Below are positions 46,741 through 59,100 of a DNA stretch of 64,000 nucleotides, in pieces. The notes under the pieces are model-generated. The model was not told where the DNA came from and made no database searches. It saw only the letters and a list, made by a program, of their open reading frames with translations. Position 1 is the stretch's first letter; every line of letters begins with the position of its first letter. The stretch is from Umbilicaria muhlenbergii. Its lineage: Eukaryota; Ascomycota; Lecanoromycetes; Umbilicariales; Umbilicariaceae. The translations under genes were made by a program, and so were the position numbers. The DNA is taken from positions 8,913,431-8,977,430 of the forward strand of contig KK106981.1 of NCBI GenBank assembly GCA_000611775.1, written 5' to 3'.

Positions 46741-48164
46741 ATGTCCCGCGCCAGTATATCTTCCCAGCGGAACTTGACGCTAACAGAGGAATTGGAGAAG
46801 CTAGAGCAATCCATCACCTTGACTCTCCAAGGCAAGAGCCCCCCCATGGCTCAGCACATGCGGGTATGTTCCATTGCACACTCGACTTACTTTCAACAGA
46901 AATCGACCATAACTTCAGTCGCGCTCATCGGATCGTCACGACAAGCATCCTGCCAATTGTGGAGCAATATGCTGAGCAATCAAAAAATGTCTGGGAGGGC
47001 TCAAAGGTGTGCCCATACCACTCCCACGACATAATACACCTCAAGTTCTGACTCGGGCGTGTATAGTTCTGGAAGCAGTTCTTCGAAGCCTCGGCCAACG
47101 TTTCCCTCTCTGGCTATGAAGAGCCCACAGCAGATGAAACCGTTACAGAAGATACAGCGCAAACGACCCCCAACTCTTCTGCTTACGCCTCACCCTCTCA
47201 AACCCACGACGATGACACGGTGACTCCCGCGTCCCCGGCTCCTTACCATCCTGAAGACGACAACTTCTCCTCCCCAATGGACAACACCCCACGCCCTTTC
47301 CACGCTCGCGCCAATAAGCAGCCCCCCACAATCGCACCCTTCTCCTCGCCCTACGAAGCCCTGAAACGTGAGATTCAAGGCCTCACAGAGACCTCCACCC
47401 TTCCCAGCACGCCGCGCCAGCCATTGCAACTGCAATCTGAGACCCCACAATCCAGCCCTTTCATGCCACCTTCAACGGCCGCCCAACTCCGCCATCGCAC
47501 GCCTGCAAACGACGTCCTCCTACATCGCGTCCTGGACAAGAACTACCGCCTCCAAGCCACGCCACACGCACAACCTTCAACACGCCTTCCCTACCCCAAG
47601 TCTTCTACGCAGACCCCACGCACCACTAGCAGAAAGTACCGCGACAGCACGTCTCCGGATTCGTCCCCACCAGTACCGGCGCCAGAACTGCATGCAGAGA
47701 TTTTCGACACGCCGGCTCGGAGAGGCAGGACACCTGGGATCAGTGTTCTGACGCCTGCAGCAAAAAATATAAACACAAAAAGCGAGTTCCGAAGTGCCAC
47801 CCAACGGATACCCAGGGCCGATACGATAGGAAAGGGTAAAGGGAGGGGCGTTTGGGATAGTGATAGTGATGAGGACGATGATGATGGAGGATATCCGGAA
47901 GGAATGAGTCCGCCGAAAACAATGCAGTTTCATATCCCGCAGAGCAAGTTGTTAAGGACGCCCGGTGAGTGTGCTCCGTTCGGGCTGGAACCGATGCAAG
48001 TTTCATGTTACTGACTCCTTTCGATCTTTACAGCTCGCGAAGCAAGTAAACGCATAGTGGAAGATCTACTCCTCACAGCCGGCGGTAACGTGACCGATGA
48101 CATGGACGAAGATAGCCCTAGCGTGATAAAGAGGGGTGGGCTTTTGGAGGAAGATACGTTCTAA
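46741..48164 (+). CDS. ASK1: DASH/Dam1 complex subunit ASK1
   Basis: Ask1 belongs to the DASH ring that couples kinetochores to spindle microtubules in fungi. Exons 46741-46831, 46900-47006, 47067-47964 and 48034-48164 give 408 aa. The conserved N-terminus is LTLTEELEKLEQSITLTLQ joined to EIDHNFSRAHRIVTTSILP, then VWEGSKFWKQFFEASANVSLSGYEE; this block defines the family. The first intron, 46832-46899, needs a GC donor (GCAAGA) because the only nearby GT donor (46863) breaks the frame. The rest is Ser/Thr/Pro-rich with several SP/TP sites (Cdk- and Ipl1-type targets in yeast), and the C-terminus AREASKRIVEDLLLTAGG is also conserved. The gene ends FLEEDTF-like, acidic. Confidence 0.94.
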
Positions 48165-49126
48165 CGAGACACCTACTATGCTCATCAGTCAGTGAGAAGT
48201 TTGTGAAGCTGAAAGACCACCTGAACTGGTAAGTAGTGTAACAGCTCTAGATTAGGTGCCATGTATAGTGGTGAGACTAAAATGCCCATTGCTTGTGCCG
48301 GAGCATGCAGTAAGCGGCACCACGTGTCAATACCTTACCCAGAGGACCCTGCAGAGTGTTCCGAAGATATTCATGGAAACGATGTAAAGCGAATGGACTG
48401 GTTCCGAATTGATTTACCATAGCCTAGACAAAAGATTCAAGGAACGCAAAGCTGAAATTGCGGTGCTGTGGCTTATGAGTTTCGGCGCCGCTTGGGGCCT
48501 GCCCGAACGCCCCCAAGTCATGATCCTCGTAGTTTCATATTGATTAACACAGATGTAGACGACTGTGTAATGAAACATGCTCCAAACCGTGGCGAACCAG
48601 CCCACAGTAAGGATTTCGTTACAGAACACTACCTTACAGAGTGCCACCAGGCCAAGTATGGCTCAGGGCAGCGCCGTTTCAACGACGATGATGCGGCAGA
48701 CAGCTCTTCGACTCATGCATAGAAAGGACGATTCGAGGTCAGGAAGGGGGTGGAGAGGGCGAAACCTTGAGTGGAGCGGGGACAAGTCGCAATCTGCAGT
48801 CTCTTGTTAGCCCCATGCACAAGGCACGATCCGAGCAGCTTAAAAAGCCATCAGGAGCTCTTTTACCCGACGGACCACGGTGGCATCGCACCAACAGAAG
48901 AAAGCAATCTGCTCAAAGGCGGCGGAGATTGGTAGATAAGCACATGTACGGAGATCTCAGTTACATGCGAGGCATCTTCAAAGAGCGGTGAAATGATGAT
49001 CCCCTCGTCCATGCTGAAGGTAATGATGCCAACAATCTAGCTTACCGCCGGGACTTGCGACGGCCCATGATCCGATACTTTCCCAGAACACGATTCTGCA
49101 TCAACGTTGCAGCAGGGCGGAGAAGT

Positions 49127-49155
49127 GGGCGGGGGACGCGGGGGGCGCGGAGGGG
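49127..49155 (+). other. G-rich tract with quadruplex-forming pattern
   Basis: Four runs of three or more G separated by loops of one to six bases (GGGCGGGGGACGCGGGGGG, then a fourth run GGGG). The pattern meets the usual rule for an intramolecular G-quadruplex on the plus strand. Function not known. Confidence 0.6.
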
Positions 49156-50361
49156 TTCATTGGCTCGTCGGGCCTCTCTCTACTAATATTCTAGCGTGAG
49201 GAGCCTCAGGCGCTCGGCTTGTAGCCATCGAATTGGGTTGAATGCCTCGATTCCCCTCCGCTTCTTGGCTCTTGCAATCAGAACCGGGGTGTCCTCGTAA
49301 ATCACCGTTCACCACGTTTGCGTAGATCATGTGAGTGTACCTAAATAAATGCTTGGACGTACTTCAGGGCAGTATGTTCGTACTGGTCACATGCACTTCG
49401 GAACCCGGATCACAGACTTGTTGGATCAGTCCCAAGTAACAATCATGCCCAGCCTTGGAGATGAAGTCCCGAGCCAACGAACGCGTCTCTCACCATGTCT
49501 CATGGTGCCAACACTGTGATACGAGCTGTTTGCGGCCTAAAGCCTTCGCGGTGGCTTCTCGCCTACAAAACGCACACGAATAGGCGTCCGTCGTGGCTTG
49601 AGACTTCCACCCACCCCCTTGACGACTTCCAATCCTAAAATGCCTTAGTGAAATTCGATGTTTCTGGCAATGACCAGTCAGGAAGGAGTCGGAGGATAGC
49701 GCATCGAGGAGGGGGGGGATGGGGCGGAAGTGATGTGGCACGAACCGGTCATGAACACAACGGCGAGTACTCCGGTCTGGCTATTCGCAGGCTTCTGCGG
49801 CGTTTCGACGAGCAGAGGCAGTAGGATCAGGTAAGCAGGAGTGGAAGGAAGCTCGTGGGGACGAACGGGAACACTGGTTTCATCCGATGCCAGGCCTGTC
49901 AACACGAGAAGCAGTGACGTTACCTTACCCAAGGAGCCAAGGCACTTGTACATTGAGGGACAAGGGGAGCTGGAGAACCCGGTACGAAGCCCCCGGCTCC
50001 AACTGTAGCACGAGTATGCACGAGTATCAAAGTGAATACTCCGACTACGGTGATGCTCATTGTTCATTGCTCGCCCATCTGCTGAACGCCGTCTCCACTC
50101 GACGATCCACCGGACCACCGAATCGGCAAGATATCACTCAACTCCTCCAGCAGCACCTGTCGTCCGATCTTCTTGCTGGCCGGCTCAGGAGTCCGGCTGC
50201 AGTGATCTCCAGTGCTTGCCATGCCATTCATGCTTTTCGCATATCGCTGCTCAGAGCCTGGTGCAAGGTTGGCGGTGCAAGGCGCCAGGTGCAGAGTGCA
50301 GATCCGCCCGATTGAAAAGTGAAACAAGCCTTGCCATGGTCAGTGCAGCAGGTACGCATCC

Positions 50362-50424
50362 CAGCACCCAGCACCCAGCACCCAGCACCCAGCACCCAGC
50401 ACCCCAGCATCCCAGCATCCCCAG
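50362..50424. repeat. Heptamer minisatellite (CAGCACC)n
   Basis: About six near-perfect copies of CAGCACC followed by CAGCATCC variants, non-coding, upstream of the RhoGAP gene. Confidence 0.85.
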
Positions 50425-50642
50425 CGCACCCAGTCGTCGACTCGTCCCTCAATCGGTCCACACCTTCGCCTCCTCCACACATCGTGAATCCCTAGGCCCG
50501 TTTGCATGCCAATCCTGACAACTCCACACTTCTTCCGCCCGTGACACCATCCACGCCCGCTTCCAGCCTTCCAGCCCTCGACCCACAGCGCTGCCGGCTG
50601 CCCGCTACCTTCCCACTCCCTTACCACGGACACTTCGCACGA

Positions 50643-50730
50643 CCACTACCAAATACCAAATACCAACTACTGTCCCCACTCCTCCGTACCCAATACCCAC
50701 TGCCCACTACCCACTACCCATCACCCCCGT
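50643..50730. repeat. Degenerate ACCCACT/ACCAAAT repeat
   Basis: TACCAAATACCAAATACC followed by CCCAATACCCACTGCCCAC and CTACCCACTACCCATCACC. Imperfect 7-8 bp units, C-rich on the plus strand. Confidence 0.6.
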
Positions 50731-51130
50731 AGCTACTCCCTTGTAGTCGGGCTGGTCCTGACCGCCGTGTGCGACGTAACTCGACACCAACACCAAACAA
50801 TTTTCCGCCTCCCCCCAGGCTAACCATAGGTCTCCGTTCGCTTGTCGCACGCGGCTGTCGTGTCTTCACATTTAGCACGACGCGGCATTTGCGCATCGCT
50901 TGAACCCGGCTGTTGGGATAACGTTGCCTTAGAGTGGGATCCTCCTGCTACTTTCCGAGCTGTGTGTCGTGTCGTGGATAGGCGACTCTGGCTCGCCGTA
51001 GGGTAGCCGGGAGTGTGCCAAACTTAGCGGAGAGGCTTAAATATACGCAATTGACGTCGCTCCTTCACGCTCGCGACCTTTGCACCCATTTTCTCTGCAG
51101 CACGCTCACGGTTGAGGTGGCAGGGTCGAG

Positions 51131-54100
51131 ATGGAATCTCCCGCTGGCATACCAGAGTCCCCGTTGGACCAGGACGACGCTGCGTATCCGTGCAAAGGCT
51201 GCGGCGAGGTACCGCGCCCCTCTCATCTTTCATACTTGTCATTTTATTTGCTGACAATGGACCTCTGTCTTGTAGATTCTCGAAGAGGGCAAGGCGTTCG
51301 AACTCGGTATGGCCACTGCTTCTGATGGTTCTCTACATTTCACTAACATTCCTCAAGCGGGCAATCGTTGGCACATCGACTGCTTCCGATGCAACACCTG
51401 CGGGACCCTCCTCGACTCCGACGCAAACCTCCTCCTTCTCGGCGACGGTTCCCTGATCTGCAACAACTGCACGTACAGCTGTAGTGCTTGTGGTAATAAG
51501 ATCGAGGACTTGGCCATCCTCACAGGCGACCAAGCATTCTGCGCGAGCTGCTTCAAATGCCGGAACTGCAAGAAGAAAATCGAAAATCTACGATATGCTC
51601 GAACGTCACAAGGAATATTTTGCATGGAATGCCATGAATCGCTGATGGCAAGACGACGGAAAAAGTCTGCGAAGAATTCAAGCCGGCATAAGCAGTCAAG
51701 CAACAATAGTATGCTGCTGGACAAGTCTCTGCCATCATTACCTCCTAGTGCAGTACACCAAACCGCTCTGTCCCCCGAAGGCGAGACTCCTTCTTCAGAG
51801 GCCTATTCCGAAACGCCAACAGAACTCGCGGTCCCCACACCCCCTCCTCCACCACCGCCCCCGCCACAGAAGCATAGCTCTCGGGCAGAAGCCTCACGGA
51901 TGAGGCAACGGGAAAGATCCCCAGAACAGGAACGCAAAGGTGGCTCACTATGTTTGAACCTCTCTTGCAGTCCGGAGCTGACCTTCACTAGAAGTTCTTA
52001 CGTTGCCCTCGACTACCTACAAAGAAAATCGCCATTCTACCTTGTCACTGAGATCTGATGGGTCGCCCGATGGGGATGACTTCTTCATTCCGATGAAGCT
52101 CGACCCCACCCCTGCACTCGCTCCGTCCCTAATGCATAAAAACCAACCATCTGACAACCAAGGGGAGGCTATGAAGCCGCAGTTGATGGATAACAAACCT
52201 GGATCACGCGACTACTTCAACGCAAAGGCTTCGCACTCGTCTACACGCAAAACATCAAATGATCTTGAGAAGTCACATATTACTTCACGGTCAGAGTCCC
52301 GCGACAACTCTCTACCCAGCTCTCCGCATATAGCATATCAAGAGAAGGGCCGGGAACCGTCTTCTGAGATTCTTGACAACATTCGGAGGAGGAAAGAGCA
52401 AGGCATCGTGGGCGTCCCAAACGGTGCAGCAACATCCACAGGCAGTGACAAAAGCCGCGATAGTTTGGGCCGAACGCGGTCAAACCGGGACGGCGAGGTT
52501 AGCGGGGAAAAGTTCAGATTACAAGAAGTCCCACGAAGCAGGAAAAAATCGGAAGGACCGCCCCCTTCACTTGATACCTTCATCGCCGCTGGCGTCTCTC
52601 AATCAGCCCCAGCCTCTGCCACTTCGCAAGTCAAAGAGAGCCATTCCACAGTACTCCTCCCAGACGGAACCTCAAATGTGTCACCCCGTATCTCCCAAGA
52701 CTCTCGGGGCTATGACAAGTCCTCCACAGACTCTCCCGTGTCTCATTATTCGCCTGTAAGTACACAATTGCAAAATCTGCCGCAACGAGGGGACTCTTTA
52801 GGTACATCAAACGGCAAACAGCAGTACACTATGAGGAAGGAACTCTCAAGCTCGAAGCTACCATCAGCATCGTTTTTAGCCGATGACGGACGCGACCATC
52901 CTTCCTCCGCACCAGCGGCGCCAACAGCCCCACAATCTCCAACCGCACTCATCAAGATGAATGGAGGAAGGACTATCTCGAAGCCGATGGAGTCGCCCAC
53001 GTCAAAAACGCCTCCCCCACCCGCCCGCGCAAGGGATCGCCCTGGGGCTGGGGGAGACCTTGATGGTGATACATTCGTTTCTCCCCGGGCTCCCCCGCAA
53101 CCGCCTTTGGACTACCACAAGAAAAGAAACGCATCAATCAGTACTCTCCAATCTGAGTCGACAGTAAATGGAGAGCCCCCTATATCCCCCAAACTACCTC
53201 GTTACAGCGCTGGAGGTGAATTTTCGATGGATGAGGACATGGTTCGTATTTTAGGCAATGGGGATCACCAAGATCATGCTTCATTCTTGCGTCGAGTTTC
53301 ACATTCTGTCCGGCATGCACGGAGCTACAGTGACCGAGGCATACGGTTGTCCAAGGAGCAAAAATGGCCCAAATCGCCACTCAACAGTTCGACTGGAGGT
53401 GCCTTTAGTCAAGAGATCAGCAGTCCCACATCATCGTCTCCGGAGACGAGAGAGGAGCTTATCTGGTACAAGAAAGAACTCTGGAGAGAGCGCCAAAAGA
53501 CGGTGGAGAGGGACCAAAAGATCGCGGAACTGGAAGCAGCACTTGATGGCAAGCACAGCATCAAACAAATGAATACAGAGTTGAAAGAGAAAAGGTCTAC
53601 TATCGTCGTGTTGGACACACAGAAAGAGATCGTAGTTCGGGAGCTTGAAGTTTTGACGGAGCACATCGCTGCAGCGAAGAAGAGTGGGGAACCTTTGGAT
53701 CTTGGAAGCATGAGCAACACGGTCCTCCGTGAATTTGCAGAAGCTTTGCAGAAACTGAAAGAAACATTTACGCCGCAAATTGAGGATCTCGTTCAGAAAA
53801 GAAATGACCTTATCGATGAAGTCACGAATCTCACCCAGCTAAAAGACAAGAGCTTTCAAGAATTCGAGCAGCTTTCCGCGAAGAACGCACAGCTGGCGGA
53901 TCTCAATAATCAGCTAGTCCACCAAATCCAGGAATTATACAAAGCCAACGCGGTCCAACATCCCATGGAGCCAAGGGCTCCACCGAACGGTCTCGGTATC
54001 TACACACACCATCAGAAGGAGAGATCCAATGCCTCCTTAGACAGTCGAGACCTACGACCAGATAGCCAGCTGACTGGTTCCACGATTGTTCAAGAGCATG

Positions 54101-55172
54101 ACGCTGAACCGGCGACCATCTTAACGGCACCGCAAGTGGTAAATATCCGTAAGGGACAACCGAAGAAGTTCAATTGGAAGAAAGGAGGTCAAAATGTTGC
54201 TAAGGGGGTTACAAAGGGTCTCAAAGGTGCATTTACGTCAAATGACAACTACAAGCACATGCGAGATACCCAGTATCCCGAGGGTATTCCTTACGGTGCT
54301 CTGCCACCCAACTCAGAACCTGTTACCGTCACAGGGCCAAGACCCGCACCGAACGATCCTTCTCGGCAGGGGTTTGGCTTCTTCGGCAACCCAAAAGCTA
54401 AGCCCTCGGGGTCAAAGGGAATGCCCAACGGCGCTGCGCCGGTCCCCGCTGATGGTAAGCAGTAATTCGTTACTTTTTGGTTTCCACACTGACAATGACC
54501 GCAGTCTTATTTGGTTCCGAGCTCGAACAACGAGCAGACTACGAGAAAGTGAACATTCCCGGCATCGTGACGTCATGCATCCAACAGGTCGAGCTCAGAG
54601 GTATTTATTTCCGTTTTCATCTCAGCATCCCAAAAAACCCCGCAAATCTGACTCTCCGCTCCACAGGTATGGACATCGAAGGCATCTACCGCAAATCCGG
54701 CGGCAATTCGCAAATCCAACACATCCGCGAAGGCTTCGAACGCAGCAACGAATTCGACATCTCCGACCCAGACCTCGACATCAACGCCGTCACCTCCACC
54801 CTCAAACAATACTTCCGCCGCCTCCCCACCCCGCTCATCACCTACGACGTCTACGACCGCCTGCTCGATTCAACCATCACGCCCGACCCGCCCGCCCGCA
54901 TCGAAATCATGCGCGCCGCCATCAACGACACCAACATCATGCCGCCCCGCCACCGCGACACGCTCGAGTTCTTGGTCTTTCATCTCGCGAGGGTAGTGGA
55001 GCGGCAGGCGGAGAATCTCATGACGGGGTCGAATGTGGCGGTTGTTTTCGCGCCGACGATCATGCGGCCGGAGAGTTTGGCCCGCGAGATGAGTGATACG
55101 CAGGCGAAGAATTTGGCGGTGCAGTTTCTGATTGAGAATTGTCACGCTGTGTTTTTGCCCGCAGAGCTGTGA
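51131..55172 (+). CDS. LIM-domain Rho GTPase-activating protein (Rga type)
   Basis: Rga proteins switch off Rho/Cdc42 GTPases to shape polarity and septation. Six exons, 51131-51208, 51276-51306, 51358-51939, 51992-54454, 54505-54600 and 54667-55172, give 1251 aa. Two N-terminal LIM zinc fingers are visible: CKGCGEILEEGKAFELAG to CFRCNTCGTLL, then CSACGNKIEDLAI to CFKCRNC and FCMECH. A ten-residue proline run follows near residue 210, then a long Ser-rich region with a coiled coil at about 715-880 (ETREELIWYKKELWRERQK). The C-terminal RhoGAP domain begins VLFGSELEQRADYEKVNIPG and carries the arginine finger in GIYRKSGG. LMTGSNVAVVFAPTIMRP is its last conserved helix. The 31-nt second exon and the exon at 54505 are short but fit the frame and the family. 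Confidence 0.93.
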
Positions 55173-56125
55173 GGAGAGGCGCAGCATTGGAAAAATTGGT
55201 GCGCGGTGATACACGAGGGGTGGGGAAGCGTGCGCATTCAGCGTTCAGCGTGGTGGACTTGTCCGTCTTGACTATTTTTCTTTCTCGTTTTTCTTGTTTT
55301 GTTGGTCTGGTGGAAAGGACGACGGACGAACGGGTCACAGGCTCTCCTGCAGGCAGGGAGTCGGTCGATCCAAAAATACCCGAGCGGACCAATAAAACCC
55401 GGTGGATCGCTCTTGGTGGCGGACGCTCGTCGTGCTCGCTGGGTTTTCTTATTTTCGCAGCGCATTTAGTGGCGTTCTTTTGGGTTGCGTGGTGGGGGCT
55501 TGGATACTGGGGTTTCCCTGCCGGTGTTTTGTGATATACGGGCGGTGATTGGCTGGTTTGGACTGTATCTGTTGGTGTTGGTGGTGTTGTTGGCTCGGGA
55601 TACCGGCTGGGAAAGTTTGGGGAGTACATTGTTTGTTTGGATAGGAGGGGGTGGGGAGGGGAGGGGAATGGCGGGGATTGGATGGGAGTGTGGGAGGTGG
55701 GGGGAGGGGGAAGGGGTTTGAGGGGAGTGGGGGAAGGAGTGTACTGAGTAGACTAGGCAGATGGATATGGAGCGATATATGCACTATCTTCGTCTGCTGT
55801 GAACGGAAGTTCCGCGCTGCCTGATGGATTGTGAGATCCACATCGGAAGGGTTTGGAGAGCAGGGGGTTTTCTACGGCAGAGCTTTCCTTGCACGACTCT
55901 ACGGATGAATGTCCGAAGTACCCGTTGGATTTCAGCGGACCCAGGCAGTCAACACAAGGGTGCATCTGTCCTCGGGGACTTCCGTGAACTGTACACGTAA
56001 TATCAAAGCACGTCTCCAAATAATTTCAAATTGTTAAGATTCTACCGAGAAGGTCAACTATTTCGACCAGATTTATGTATCTTACCAATCACAACCCCCC
56101 TCTCCCTTCCTATCTCCGAGAAACC
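55173..56125. other. Convergent spacer
   Basis: 953 bp between two stop codons, GT- and GGGG-rich on the plus strand from 55560 to 55740. No gene or repeat array was supported. Confidence 0.4.
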
Positions 56126-59100
56126 TCACAACACAGGTTGTACCGCCCGCACCAAAAACCCCATCGCGACCTCCACCGGATCCTCCCCAACCCCCACCCC
56201 CAACGCCTCCCTAACCAGCAGCTCGAACCTACCCCTTCGCTCCAGCGGTGAGTCAAAGTCCACAAACCTCAACTCCTCCGACCTCTCCACATCCAGCATC
56301 TCTTTCAAGAGATCCCCACCTCCGCGTTCGATGATTCGCGCCAGAACATCTCCGTCCACGTGCATATAATGCGGTTTGGCCATACTGGGCTCGACATGTA
56401 TCTCATGCGGACCCTGGTGCGTGAAAGGACAGACGACGGGATGCCGCATCGCCATGTTCTGGATAAAGCGCAGGAGACGCCACTCGGCCTCGTTGAGGAT
56501 CTCGAATTGGTACAAGGCTCCATCAGCACTACTGCCCAGGATACTCGGGCTTGGTCCCGCGGGTCCTTGCTGACGAGGGTGTGCAGGACGTCGCCAGGGC
56601 GGGCTGACAAAGCCGCGACGCAGTTGGGTGATGGAGGCCGGGAGGACAGCTTCGAAGAGGGTGGTGAGGGAATTGGAAATAGCTCGTTTGGGCGGCTGCC
56701 ATAGCCCGGCGACGGAGCAGGTTTTGTCGGACGCGAGCGTGATGCCGGTGGTGGGGAGGTGCAGGTGGCGCAGACCAGCGCGGGCGACGCCGTCGCTGTA
56801 TTGCGGGACGAACTTGTCGGCTTCGAAGGTGAAGACCGAGAGGGATTCGCGGGATGTGGTGACGTAGATGAATGGGTGGGCGACGGAGATGGAGATGGCA
56901 GGGGAGCGGAGTTTGTGCGTGATGGTCTCGTCCCATCTTCGATCTGAGACGCGCAAGGTTCGTAGGACTAGGTCGTCGCCCCTGCCATAAACGAGGGAGC
57001 TGTCGCCGTATGCGGCTACTGAGAAGACGGGCTTGTCGCATCTGGAAGGGTTCTTTTCGGTCAGTCTTAGCTTGCCTGTGTTTTCGTCTCGGATGATGTT
57101 TAGGAGGAGGATACGACCTTGGGCGGTTTTGGTGGTTGGATGACCGATCATGGTGTTAACTACAATCAGGTGGTAAGACTTGCCCTCCCCTGTGGGAAAC
57201 CATTCTAGAAGCCCCATGATTCGTTCCCCAGGCTTCCAAAAGGCGTCGCGGGGCGGGGGGTTCGGAATTTCACCATCGATATCGGGATCCGGTTTGACTG
57301 GGTCACTATCTGGAAAGACGAAATCGATCATCGGTCGGAACACCCTCTTACCTCTCGGCTGCTGAGGCGGTCGAGGCGGCTTGACCTCCGCCATGACGGA
57401 CCCAACGATGAGCATGTTGAGTCTTTCCGAGAAGATGATTCGACTTGGAGTACCAGCAACGGGGATTCGCCGCGTTACTGCCCGAGGTGAGGCCCGTGTG
57501 TCGAGTGCTGCTATATGAAGCCATTTTCCCTCTACACAAAAAAGTGATGGAGTGGTAGGGTTTAATGCATCGGTCTTTGTACATATGCCTGCCTGTGCGA
57601 TTGCCGAGATCTCGCCCTGCTGGAAAGATGGCTGTCCTTGGTCGGTCAGCCATATGCTGTGTACCGCTGCTGTAGAGTATGAAGGCATAGACGAAGGATA
57701 ACTTAGTCGGCAAATATCCTGCCCACATAGCAGAAGAGCGCAAGAGTCCGTATACTTGTCTTGCATTTCTTGCATGACTCTCACAGAGGTACTACCGATA
57801 GCTGTTGTCTCACACGACGTTACTACATCGCAGTCTTTTATCGATGGGTCAGTAAAATATCACCGTCTGGATTATTCGGATGTTAACTAACCAGAGTCTT
57901 CCCAAGGTCTGATCCGGAGTATCTCCACTGATCCGTTGCGTAGCCCGCACGCTACCAACATTTCAGGAGGTTCAGCTTGCTTCTTGTGGTTCTCGGATAA
58001 CACTGCTATGGAATCGCAAATCGCGAAATGACCACTGAATTTGTACTCGATTGTGGGAGTGGATTCCGAGCCGATGGGTGAGCGGAAAATCTGCAAGGTC
58101 CCCTCGAGAGTGCCAACAAAAGCAAGGTACTGCTCGCGGACCAATCGCAAAGAGACAGAAGCTGGTTCTGAAGGCAGTAAAATGTGTTCCCCATGTTCTT
58201 CAAACCTGATGTGCTCCCCGGTTGTAGAGAATCTTCCAAAATGGAGGTAGATGTCTTCTCCGTGACGCGAGGCTATTAGTATCACTGCATTGCTCCTGCA
58301 GATATCCGCAGCCACAACGGGCTCCTCCCTAAACTGCCGAGACCATCGGTGTTTCGTGTCATTGAGTGAGGTGATATGAACCGACGAAGCAGTAATTTGT
58401 ATAATGAAGTCTGCCGTAGTAACAGCTGCAGCAATGGTCCTAACACCAGAGCGGAGGCCCATTCTCTCCTCTTCAATGAGCTCGATTTCAGACTCGGGAT
58501 CTGTCAAGTTGGAGGAAATGTAAAGTAGCGATGTTGCTGCAGAGTAGGAGAGAAGGAGAAATGTACCGAGTGAGAGGTTAGGTAGAGCCCACAAATCTAA
58601 GACTCCGTCCTCAATCTCAAACTTTGTACCTATGCGAGCCTCGACACCATAGCGCAATTCCGACACAGCTCCATGCTTCGAACCTCGACCACTACAGGCA
58701 AAAAGGCGTTCCCGACGCGTTATTACCTCTTTGCTGGGAGGAAGTTGTCGCTGTGTTCCGCACGCTGAAGAGGAAACACGAGCTGTAACGAAGTCAATGG
58801 TTGGAGCCCAGTTGTGAATTGTTTGTGTGATTTTGGGCAATCCACCGTGAAAAGTTGGAACAGTGAAGAGACCTCCATTGCTCATATCACCGCCACACAC
58901 CAAGAAATCATCGCGACAAGGCCCTAGATCAAGAGTTGCGAACGCGGTATCAACATTGCACCCAAGTAAGCCGGGATACATCTGACTATCAACCATTACA
59001 TTACCAACTTCGCCTGCATCGTTAATCTCCAGCCAGCGCACTACTCCATCTTCTCGGCATAAGTAGATGTCGTTGTTTATCGAAGCGTACTGGTCGTGCC

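Larger units (their letters stand above)
48165..51130. other. Gene-free stretch of 3 kb with minisatellites and G-rich tract
   Basis: Only short overlapping frames without domains are present, for example 48468-48722 and 50060-50518. It contains a run of G tracts near 49127-49155, a CAGCACC heptamer array at 50362-50424 and degenerate ACCCACT repeats further right. The right end is the promoter and leader of the RhoGAP gene. Confidence 0.5.

Noticed and set aside
54194-55096. 300-aa plus-strand frame at the end of the RhoGAP gene
   Set aside because: Arg/His/Pro-rich chain in the wrong phase across the RhoGAP domain.
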